A program made the translations under genes and the position numbers. A model generated the notes under the pieces. It made no database searches and was not told where the DNA came from. It saw only the letters and a list, made by a program, of their open reading frames with translations. From Verrucomicrobiaceae bacterium (GTDB lineage Bacteria > Verrucomicrobiota > Verrucomicrobiae > Verrucomicrobiales > Akkermansiaceae), in NCBI GenBank assembly GCA_947372405.1, contig CANBTO010000095.1:1-11958 (forward strand): DNA of 11,958 bases. Reading direction: 5' to 3'. Below, piece after piece: positions 1-8,600 of this stretch (its first letter is position 1; every line of letters begins with the position of its first letter).

Positions 1-503
1 CGGACAGACATTCCAGCCAGGTGCGCTCGCTTGGAATGGGGCTTATTGCCAACGGCATGCCGCTCGAGGATTTTCATTTCGTGGCTGACAATGTCGTGCA
101 AGCCACCCGTGGCACGGATCGCGCCTACACTCAATACCGTGGCGGAAACGCGACCGCGCTGGGTGTCCAACTGCTTTACCGGCTCAACATCAGGGAAGCG
201 GTCGAGATCTGCATTGATTCATTCCCAACCGCCACCCGGAACAAAGACAAGGCGGCGCGCTTCGCCCTGCTGGCCGGCTTCGGCGCCGATGCCAAGCCCT
301 ACCTCGCCAAACTCAAAGCCACGCTTGATAATGAAGCCAACGCTGCTGCAGGGGAAAATCAATCCGAAGGCTTCACCAAGGATGTCCGCCTTTCCGTGGA
401 GGAGATCAGCAAGGTCATTCAGGATATCGAAGCCGCCACCAATCCCCGCCAGATGATCGGTCTCGAAGAGGCGAAGCAGGCCGGACTGAACAAATCGGAA
501 TGA
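1..503 (+). CDS. C-terminal part of a DUF6288-related HEAT-like repeat protein (5' end outside window)
   Basis: The frame is open from base 3 to the TGA at 501-503, giving about 166 residues without a natural start, so the N-terminus lies upstream. The visible part is alpha-helical in character, with repeated amphipathic helices and no membrane segment. It aligns without large gaps to residues about 725-866 of the giant protein encoded at 2617-10290. Shared positions include a PL-D motif (NGMPLEDF here, NNLPLADV there), a helix with G-x2-L-x4-I-x-E (ALGVQLLYRLNIREA against TRGINILNKFKISEG), a (Y/F)G-(D)A-(R/K) element before a helix rich in L, and a closing helix (ISKVIQDIEAAT against TATIENAITAP). 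I infer that it is the C-terminus of a second DUF6288-family protein that lacks the long tail of Ig-like domains. Function is unknown; the family is typically exported. The alignment was made by eye, so homology is likely rather than proven. Confidence 0.75.
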   Translation, partial: DRHSSQVRSLGMGLIANGMPLEDFHFVADNVVQATRGTDRAYTQYRGGNATALGVQLLYRLNIREAVEICIDSFPTATRNKDKAARFALLAGFGADAKPYLAKLKATLDNEANAAAGENQSEGFTKDVRLSVEEISKVIQDIEAATNPRQMIGLEEAKQAGLNKSE

Positions 504-760
504 GCCAGTTTATTCGACCTACAAACCGATTCTCTTGATACGCTCGTCGTCCCTGTGCTCCAGAAATGTCTGCGAACATGATATTGTCATCCCGCACCCC
601 GCGATTTAAAGTTATCAGGAGTGAAAGTTTTACTTTCACCGTAATATCCGGCGTGAAACCCAGCTTGGTTTCTGATGTCGTAACATCCGGTTCTTCTGTA
701 TCACTGAGAAACGTGTGGTATTCAATAATAAAAACTAACAGTGTTTTGTGTGGAATCGGG
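504..760. other. Intergenic gap before the GH29-like gene
   Basis: This stretch is clearly AT-richer than the flanking genes. The frame of the downstream gene stays open back to an ATG at 566, but the residues it would add (about 65) look unlike a protein domain and would bury the signal peptide, so I treat it as noncoding. It holds a perfect hairpin at 621-639, a smaller one at 674-687 (GATGT, loop CGTA, ACATC), and a direct repeat GTAAYATCCGG at 641-651 and 680-690. A loose inverted repeat (AATCGG 493-498, CCGATT 526-531) straddles the stop of the previous gene but is too open to call a terminator. I could not identify a convincing -35/-10 pair. Confidence 0.5.
621..639. repeat. Perfect 8-bp inverted repeat with TTT loop
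   Basis: GTGAAAGT (621-628) and ACTTTCAC (632-639) are exact reverse complements around a 3-nt loop. The element lies about 120 bp before the likely start of the GH29-like gene. It could be an operator palindrome or an RNA hairpin in the leader. It is not followed by a T-run on the + strand, so it is a poor terminator candidate. The role is inference. Confidence 0.5.
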
Positions 761-2155
761 TTGAAGAATTCGATCAAAATGCTAGTAATGATTGCGTTGT
801 TGGCGGGTGCAGGCAGTGCTTTGGGTGCCGGGTCATGGATGTTCTCCGATGAGAGGGTCAATCACCTTTTGGCAGGTGACGTATGCCGTGAAATCGGGTT
901 GGAGGAGTCTTACGTGCAAGCGAAGCGCATGGGGGTGGACAACTGGTGCAAGCCCGAGCAGGAATTCCGCTGGAGTGTGTCCGCATCGGCTCCAGGTTCA
1001 TGTGCAGTGGAACTCCTAGTCGACACGCCCGGAGTCGGGACTGTATTGGTCCTTTCCAGCGACAACGACAGGGTGGAGGTCACCCCGTCGGAAGCAGGCT
1101 GGCTTCGCGTGCCGGCCACCCTCAAGGTGGACCGGGATGACACCATCAAGCTGAAGCTCAAGAGTGAAATCACCGGCAAGAGAACCGCTTCAATCATGGG
1201 GATCGAGGTGATTACCGCCGCACACCTTCCTGTCTATCAAAAGCAACTTGCCGAAGTGAGGATACCCGTTGAGGAAGCCGCTTGGTTTCAGAATGCCGGA
1301 TTCGGCATCATGTTCCAGTGGGGTAGCTGGGGATACCCACGTTCGGGAGGGAAGAAGCAGCCTTGGAGCAGGATCTACGAGGATTTCAATATCGAAAAGT
1401 TCGCAGACAAGATAAAGTCCTTCCATCCGGGATACCTTGTCTGGTCGGTGAGTTGGCGCGGTTCCCGGTTTGCGGCACCGCTGAGATCGGTGGATGAAAT
1501 CATGGGATCCAAGGACTATACCATGGAATATGATTTTCTTGGGAAACTGACCGACGCCCTCGCCAAGCGGGGCATCCCTGTGCTATTCTACTATCATCCG
1601 GGGACGGAAGAACCGGAATATTGGAAGAGGGTCTGGCACGGTCACCAGGACATGAAGGCCTGGGAGGACGCCAACGTCGCCATCTGGTCCGAAATCGGCG
1701 AACGTCTCGGCACGAAGCTATCCGGCTGGTTTGTGGATGATGGAATGGGGCATTACTATCCGGCGGATTATTATCGTTACATGAAGGCTCTGAAAGCCGG
1801 CAATCCCAGGCGTATCGTCTCGTTCAACCCGTGGAGATTCACCAACTGCACGCCCTACGAGGACATGGTCATGGGTGAGATTCGTTGCAGCGGAAGGGTG
1901 GAGAATGGCAGGCTGGCCAGCGGCAAAGACAAGGGCTTGATGCCCCATAACATGATCGTCATGGACGGGCCTGACTGGGGAATCTTTAGGCCGGATACCA
2001 AAATTAGCGATCCCAAGGGGATTGTAAACGACTGGCAACAGAAGGTGGATGAAGCCAAGGCCATCAAACATCCCCTCACTCTGACAGTACTGATGTATGA
2101 GGATGGTACCATCGGTGAAGCGACCGAGGCTATATTAAAACAACTCAAAAGATAG
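761..2155 (+). CDS. Secreted GH29 (alpha-L-fucosidase)-like protein with divergent active site
   Basis: The predicted protein has 464 residues from a TTG start. That start gives a textbook signal peptide: charged MKNSIK, a hydrophobic core, and cleavage near ALGA|GSW at residue 23. An ATG at 779 is the alternative (458 aa) but loses the lysine-rich n-region. The ATG at 566 is less likely. Residues about 68-153 look like a small beta-sandwich module. From about 170 onward the sequence follows the GH29 barrel plan: WFQNAGFGIMFQWG (175-188) matches the WF-x-AKFGIFIHWG signature, then a kD-x-L-x-A-x-R-G-x-P-x-L-x-YY segment (about 251-278), GWFVDDG (322-328) at the place of the nucleophile motif WFDG, and a SFNPWR segment (354-359). 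The substrate-binding HWG is QWG here, and the KHHDG motif is absent, with WSVSWRG (228-234) in its region. Fold assignment is fairly safe; fucosidase activity is not. It may act on another sugar or be a noncatalytic relative. Confidence 0.75.
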   Translation: MKNSIKMLVMIALLAGAGSALGAGSWMFSDERVNHLLAGDVCREIGLEESYVQAKRMGVDNWCKPEQEFRWSVSASAPGSCAVELLVDTPGVGTVLVLSSDNDRVEVTPSEAGWLRVPATLKVDRDDTIKLKLKSEITGKRTASIMGIEVITAAHLPVYQKQLAEVRIPVEEAAWFQNAGFGIMFQWGSWGYPRSGGKKQPWSRIYEDFNIEKFADKIKSFHPGYLVWSVSWRGSRFAAPLRSVDEIMGSKDYTMEYDFLGKLTDALAKRGIPVLFYYHPGTEEPEYWKRVWHGHQDMKAWEDANVAIWSEIGERLGTKLSGWFVDDGMGHYYPADYYRYMKALKAGNPRRIVSFNPWRFTNCTPYEDMVMGEIRCSGRVENGRLASGKDKGLMPHNMIVMDGPDWGIFRPDTKISDPKGIVNDWQQKVDEAKAIKHPLTLTVLMYEDGTIGEATEAILKQLKR

Positions 2156-2170
2156 GTCCAGCTAAAGCAT

Positions 2171-2192
2171 TGAATTCCAGCAGGGGGATTCA
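2171..2192 (+). terminator. Possible weak terminator after the GH29-like gene
   Basis: TGAATTCC (2171-2178) can pair with GGGATTCA (2185-2192) as 8 pairs including one T-G wobble, around a 6-nt loop. It begins 16 bp after the TAG stop. Only three T bases follow (2193-2195), so it is a poor intrinsic terminator by E. coli standards. It may also be a chance hairpin. Confidence 0.3.
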
Positions 2193-2280
2193 TTTGACCG
2201 ATTCCTCATCGATCGAGCGCACAGGGAGGTTCTCGCTTGATGTATCCGCGACTCGACGGCTAACCATCGATTCCTGCTGA

Positions 2281-2608
2281 TCAAGCCACCCGCATTCCTG
2301 CTTTGTGTTCATTGAAATACAGTAGCTTGAAAGTGGATTCTGTGATCAACGGAGGGTTGAGAGCAAGCCGCTTGAGTCGTGTATACGCAGCCCATGCGCG
2401 GAAGAACATCACGCTAGCAGTTGCTAGAAATCCGACGAAACGCACCATCCAGACATGAGTGAAAACTGCACTAAAAGTGAGCCAGGCGATGAGTAGTAAA
2501 ATAGATGGCGCTTTTTACTCTAACCTGCCAGAGCCGTAGGCATGAAGCTAAACCGTTGTGATGACGGTGTGTCCACTCACAAGGATTTTGATTTCCAATA
2601 ATAAACAT
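2281..2608 (-). pseudogene. Possible frameshifted small membrane-protein gene
   Basis: On the minus strand an intact short frame runs from ATG at 2448 to TGA at 2281 (55 aa), and the same frame stays open upstream to about 2511. Its translation has two hydrophobic stretches (SILLLIAWLTFSAVF and FVGFLATASVMFF), then a basic RLKR region and a polar tail ending GMRVA. Immediately upstream a run of five T (2512-2516 on +) is the boundary with another open frame that starts at ATG 2608 (MFIIGNQNPCEWTHRHHNG). Removing one base from that run would join the two into a 108-residue protein with an N-terminal His/Trp-rich part and two membrane segments. No Shine-Dalgarno or known family is recognised. 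It may be a decayed gene, a genuine 55-aa membrane peptide, or chance. Confidence 0.25.
2556..2582. repeat. Inverted repeat TTGTGA-N15-TCACAA upstream of the giant gene
   Basis: TTGTGA (2556-2561) and TCACAA (2577-2582) are exact reverse complements. An inner GTG/CAC (2567-2569, 2574-2576) could extend pairing around TGTC. The element ends 34 bp before the first possible ATG of the giant gene. The half-sites resemble a CRP-type motif, but the 15-base gap is far longer than a CRP site allows. It could be an operator or a leader hairpin; both are inference. Confidence 0.3.
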
Positions 2609-2616
2609 AAACCCCA

Positions 2617-5600
2617 ATGCCCGCTGTAATGAAAACCCCGTTCCGTTCCCGTGCCATATTCGCAGCGATCTGTCTGATCGCCCTGCTGGTGTTTTCCTCT
2701 CAAGTTCAGGCCCAGACACCTCCGGATCTCACCGCGGCGGGGGCCATTGCCGCCCTGAAAGCCGACACGAATGCCAACCCGCGATACAACGAAACCTACA
2801 ACCTTGGAGCCACCGGGCTGCGCGGATGGATCTACGTGGGCCCGCCAGGTGCTGATGAATACGGTGGAGCGGACGGCACCTTCACCGATGCGAGTCGGCA
2901 GATCCTGGTCACCGTGGCGGCAGCGCCTGGCAACGCCGTGCTCGCCGTGGACGATGTGATTCTCGGCGCGATGGCCGCAAGCAGCGGCACGGTGCCGAAT
3001 TTTTCCAGCGATTGCCGCAAGGCCTTTGGCACGGCCATCGGCGATGCCGAAAAAACCGGTGCCGGCACCCTGCGCGTCAAACGCTGGCGCGCCGGAACCA
3101 CCACCGATGTAAACATTCCCATCACCATCATGGGAGATTACACGGTCACCGCTCCCTATTCCTGCCCCAAATCCTCGCTGATTCTAACCAACGCCCGCAA
3201 CAAACTGGTTGGCCAACTCCTCGCCGATCCGGACTTCTTCAACAAAGGAAATGGATTCTCCCGGCCGATCCATGGTTTGGCGCTGCTGGCCGGTGTCGCC
3301 CCCGGCGATCCTGACTATACCACCGTGCAAACACGCCTGCAGACCTATGCCCGCGCGACGGCCACCGCAGGACCGCAACAGGGCGGACTGGCTGTATGGG
3401 ACTGGGCCTACTCAGGCCTGTTCCTCGCCGAGTATTACCTCAGCACCAATGACGCCAACGTCCTGCCCGGGATCGCCGCTTTCACCGACAAGCTCGTGCA
3501 GTCCCAAAGCGCCTATGGCACTTTCGGCCATGATCCCGCAAGGACCAACACCGACGGCACCGGCCGCCTCTACAGCACCGGCTACGGTCCTGTCAACCAG
3601 GTCGGCATTGTCGCCAACATGGCCATTTTCATGGGCAAGAAGGCCCTGCTGGCCGGTGGCCAGACGATCAACCCGAACATTGATCCGGCGATCCAGCGCG
3701 GCACGGATTTCTTCGCCTCGTATGTCAATAAGGGTGCGATCCCCTACGGCGAGCATGAGGCCTACATGGGCAACCATTCCTCCAACGGCAAGGACCCGAT
3801 GTGCGCCGTGTTCTTCTCCCTGCAGTCCAACCGCACTGTGGAAACGGAATACTTCACGCGCATGACCATCGCCAATTTCAACGCCCGCGAGGATGGCCAC
3901 ACCGGTCAGGGCTTCAGTTACCTCTGGGGTGCCATGGGTGCCAACGTGGGCGGCTCCGTGGCCACCGCCGAATACTTGAAAAACATCCGCTGGCACCTCG
4001 ATCTAAGCCGCCGCACCGATGGTTCGTTCGTCTATGACGGCCGCAATGGATACGGACCGGGCTCGACGGCCGACGGCACCTATCTGGGGGCGAGCAGTTA
4101 CTTTGACCTGAATCCCACTGCCAGCTACATCCTCACCTATGCGCTGCCGCTGCAAAGACTTTTCATCACAGGAAAAAGCGCCAACCCCGCCAACACGCTC
4201 GACTCAACGAAGATAGCCAACGCTGTTTCCGCAGCAACTTTCAAGCTGGGGGTTTCCGCCCTTACCAACAGCCAGTTGATCACCTCCCTGAGCGAATTTG
4301 ATCCGGTCGTGCGCAACTACGCCGCCATCGAACTGGGCAAGCGTTCACCAAGTTCCGGCGAACTCACCACCCTGCGGGGCATGATCACCGGCACCGATGT
4401 GAATGGCCGCATGGGAGCCTGCCAGACGCTGGGATATTTGAAAGACACGGCTTCCCTCACGCCGCTCAAGGATCGTCTCGACAAAACCATCGAACCAAAC
4501 TCCTGGGTCCGCGCCAAGGCCGCCAATGCCATACGGGAGTTCCCGCCCGCCACCGCCAGCGTCCACCGCGACTCGCTGCTCGCCAGGTTTGTCACCAACG
4601 CCACCGACCCGAATGTCATCGACTGGGATGATCCGATCCAGATCTCCAACAGCTTCCTGGGTTTCGCGCTCTTTGGCGACGCGGTTTATGGCTGGCAGAT
4701 CAACAACGGCGCGAGTCTGGAGGCCTACACGATCAACGCTCCGAAAAACCTGCTCTATCCGGCGATTCAGACCGGACTCAAGCAACCCGACTCGAAGGCA
4801 CGCCTAGGCCCCGCCACGTTCTGTGATAACAACCTCCCGCTGGCGGATGTGCAGGCGCTCATTCCGGATTTCTTTACACTCGTGCAATCCGATGTCCAAG
4901 CCGACCGGATGTGGGGCGCTCCCGCCCGCACCCGCGGGATCAACATTCTGAACAAGTTCAAAATCAGCGAAGGCATCCCGCTGCTTCTCTCCCTGCTGAA
5001 TGTGTCGCAGGGTTTCGAATGGGATGCCCAAAACTACATCAATCCCGCGCTCAACGCGCTGGAAACCTACGGCGACGCCGCCCGCTGGACGCTGCCCACG
5101 CTCAATGGCTATCTCGCGACGTGGGATCCACAGAACACCAACTACCAGCAGCAAAGCTACCCCGACCTCGTCAGCACCACCGCGACCATTGAAAACGCGA
5201 TCACCGCACCGGCCCAAAACCTCGGCCTGGCCGTGGCCAACTCCCAGGTCGTTTCCACCAACGGCGCGAAGGCCATTACTCTAACAGGCGATTCGCCCCG
5301 CAGCGTGGTGTCCGTCATCAACGTGACCGCACCGATCCATGGCAAGCTCACCGGCAATCCTCCCTACCTCACCTATATCCCGAACGCCGGCTACACCGGG
5401 CCGGATCACTTCACCTTCCAAGTGATCGACAGTCTGGGTGCCGCAAACCCGTCCGCGCCTGCCACGGTCAGTATCATCGTCGGCACCGCCGGCAGCGGCC
5501 TCAAGGGCGAGTATTTCAACAATGCGGACTTCAGCAGCCTGCAACTCACCCGCACCGACGCACAGGTGAATTTCGACTGGGGCACCGGATCGCCCCATGC

Positions 5601-8600
5601 CTCGATCGGCGCAGACACCTTCAGCGCGCGCTGGAGCGGCGTGCTGTTGGTCCCGGAAACCGGAAGTTATGCCTTCTCGACACTCAATAGCGACGGCGTC
5701 CGCCTCTTTGTCAACGGCGTGGCGGTGATTGATCAGTTCACCGACCAGTCAACCAACTGGAATGACGGCACACCGATCGCTCTCACCGAAGGCCAGTTGG
5801 TGGAAATCCAGATGGATTACTACGAAAACACCGGCTCGGCAGTGGCGAAGCTCAAGTGGACCGGGCCATCCCTTGCGGGTGCCAGCGGCTCCATCATCGG
5901 CAGTCAATGGCTGTTTGACGGCACGGGGATGACCCGCACGCCGTATGCATACGCACAGAGCGTGTCCATGTCGCAGAACACCTCACAGCCCATCACTCTC
6001 GCGGGCAGCGGCGGCACTTTGACTTACGCGGTCCTCACCCAGCCGGCCCACGGCACCCTCACCGGCACCGCACCGAATGTGACCTACACTCCTGCCGCCA
6101 ACTACACAGGCTCGGACAGTTTCACCTTCAAGGTCAACAACGGGACCAGCGACTCGGCACCCGCCACGGTGTCCATCGGCATCTCGGCCGGCGCTGCGGT
6201 TGGATACACATGGCTCAACGCCACCTCGGGCAATTTGAGTGTTGCCGGAAATTGGACCTTGGGCACCGCACCCGCCGCTGCCGGTCTGCCAACCTACCAG
6301 CTCAATATATCTCCGTCCGGCACCTACACCGTGACCCATGACTTGAACAACGGCTTCCAACTCAATCAGCTCAACATGGCCGGCGCGATCACGCTCGCCG
6401 GCACCAACATCCTCGCCTTCACCGCCAACGGTTCCCTGCTGCCGCAGCTCAATCAGAACAGCTCCAGCGCGGTGACCGTCAATACTCCGTTGAGCCTGTC
6501 CGCCATGACGACCTTCGGCGGCAGTGGCAGCGGCACGGTAATGGTTGGCAGCCTGATTTCCGGCACGGGAGGCCTGACCAAAAACGGTCCGGGCACGCTG
6601 CAATTCAATAACGCATCCACCGCGAACACTTACAGCGGCGGCACCATCATCAACTCCGGCCAACTGAGGTTGTCTTTCTACTATTCGAACGCCGCGCTTG
6701 GCACCGGCCCCGTCACTCTCAATGGCGGCCAGTTCTACTTGGACCGCATTGTCGCATCGAACGCCTTGACCGTCAACGGCGGCGACATCTATTCCGATAA
6801 CGGCTTTGGCAACACCTGTAGCGGCCCCGTCACCCTGAACTCCACCGCCATCGTCAATACGGTCTTTAACATGACTTTCAGCGGCAACATCAGCGGTGCG
6901 GGTGGCATTTCCAAGAGCGGCTCCAACACCCTGATTCTCTCCGGCAACAACAGCTTCACCGGAGCCAGCAGCGTCACGGCGGGAATTTTGTCCTGCTCGA
7001 CGGCCACATCCCTTGGCACCGGCGCCTTCAGCATCAGCGGTAGTGGCAAGGCTGCCCTGAATTACACCGGCACCAGGAACATCGCCTCCCTGACCCTTGG
7101 TGGCACCGCCATGCCTGCCGGCACTTACGGTTCCACCGCTTCACCCGCCACCAACAAGAACGACACCTGGTTCACCGGCACCGGAACAGTAACCGCCGGG
7201 GCACCCAACACCGCGCCCGTGGCATACGCCCAAAGTGGCAGCACCGCGCCAAACGCGGCGCTTGCTGTCACCCTCAGCGCCACCGATGCCGAGGCGAACC
7301 CGCTCACCTACTCCATCGTCACCCAACCGGCACATGGCGCGCTCACAGGCACCCCTCCCAATGTGACCTATCGGCCTAACCTCCACTACACTGGGTCTGA
7401 CAGCTTCACCTTCAAGGCCAACGACGGCAATCTCGATTCCTCACCAGCGACCGTCACGATCACAGTGACCGGCGGAGCGGGCAACACCGCGCCGGTGGCA
7501 AATGCGCAGAGTGTCAGTGTGGACAAGAACGCAGCAAAACCGATTTTCCTGAGCGCCACCGATGCACAAGGCAACCCGCTCTCCTACACGATCGTCACCC
7601 AGCCCGCCAACGGCACGCTGAGCGGCACCGCGCCGAATGTGACCTACACACCCGCAGCCAACTACAGCGGTGCGGACAGCTTCACCTTCAAAGCCAACGA
7701 CGGATTGCTCGATTCAGCAGCGGCAACGGTGTCCATCACAGTCACAGCCGGTTCGAGTGGCCCACTCACCTGGGGCGCAGCAACGGCGATCACCGGTGCC
7801 AGCAATATCCAGAGCAGCGGCGTCGGCAATCTCGCCGGAGCGAATTTCGGAATCGTCACCGGCACCACTACCACCGTCACCGCCGCCGAGACCGGAACCG
7901 TGGCGGTCGAATTCAGGAGTGTGGGATCCGGCCAGAATGTCACGCTCGCGAACGGCATCAACGTGGCTGTGGACAGCCAGTGGGCCAACTGGGGTTTTAA
8001 CGCTAGCAATTCGGTCGTGTCAGGCAACTTCGGAACGGTGCTCGACTCAAACCTCGGGATCGAGATCGGTGCCCCCGTGTCGCCGTCGGCTAACATCACC
8101 TTGTCGGGTCTGACCATCGGGATGCGGTATCAGATCCAATTCTTCGCGGATTCCACCGGCAGCAACAGCCAGACGATCGCGGGCAGTGCCGCCATGAACT
8201 CGCTGAGCGGCCAGTTCGTCACGGGGACTTTCACCGCGGATGCGACTTCCCAAGTGCTGACCGTGACCCGCAACACCGACTTCGCGGTCGTCAACGCGCT
8301 CACGATCGGAACTTTGGGGATGGCCGCGACACCTCCGGCCCTGACCAGCATCGTCGATCACAAGGGAGGCGGACCGGCCAACACCAACTCCTTGGTGACC
8401 TACACCGTGACCTTCAGCAAAGACATGGATGCCAGCACGGTATCCGCCGCCGATTTCGGCAATGCGGGCACCAGCTCTGTCAGCCTTGGCACGGTCTCGG
8501 AAACGAGCCCGGGAGTCTTCGAAGTGCCGGTCACGCCGACCAGCGCCGGCACCCTGCAACTCCGGATCAATGCCGGTGCCGTCCTCAACGATTCTGCGGG

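Larger units (their letters stand above)
2156..2616. other. 461-bp intergenic region
   Basis: There is no + strand gene here. It contains a stem-loop at 2171-2192 soon after the previous stop and a second, weaker stem at 2212-2241 (ATCGAGCG with CGCTTGAT, one G-T pair, 14-nt loop). ATTCCTGCT is directly repeated at 2270-2278 and 2294-2302. A minus-strand reading frame with hydrophobic segments covers 2281-2608, and an inverted repeat lies at 2556-2582. The last 40 bases before the giant gene are A/T-rich (ATTTCCAATAATAAACATAA) and are the best place for a -10 region. I cannot pair them with a good -35 box. Confidence 0.5.

Noticed and set aside
493..531. Rho-independent terminator after the first gene
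   Set aside because: AATCGG and CCGATT are only 6 bp, enclose a 27-nt loop, and are followed by no T-run.
415..861. 148-codon minus-strand open frame across the first intergenic gap
   Set aside because: It overlaps the ends of two good genes on the other strand, has no export or domain signal and no ribosome binding site. Its openness in the AT-rich gap looks accidental.
2556..2582. Canonical CRP binding site
   Set aside because: The half-sites look similar, but the gap is 15 bases rather than the 6-8 expected, so it is kept only as an unspecific palindrome.
3412..3996. 194-codon minus-strand open frame within the DUF6288 block
   Set aside because: It lies wholly within a well-supported coding region, has low-complexity Gly/Val/Ala composition, and its frame reflects third-position GC bias of the real gene.
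5983..6663. 226-codon minus-strand open frame
   Set aside because: It is antisense to repeat 2 and the PATR-like region, Gly/Arg-rich, and without a plausible protein family.
6199..7200. Classical type V autotransporter
   Set aside because: The beta-strand repeats are present but no C-terminal membrane barrel exists; a lectin-like domain ends the protein instead.
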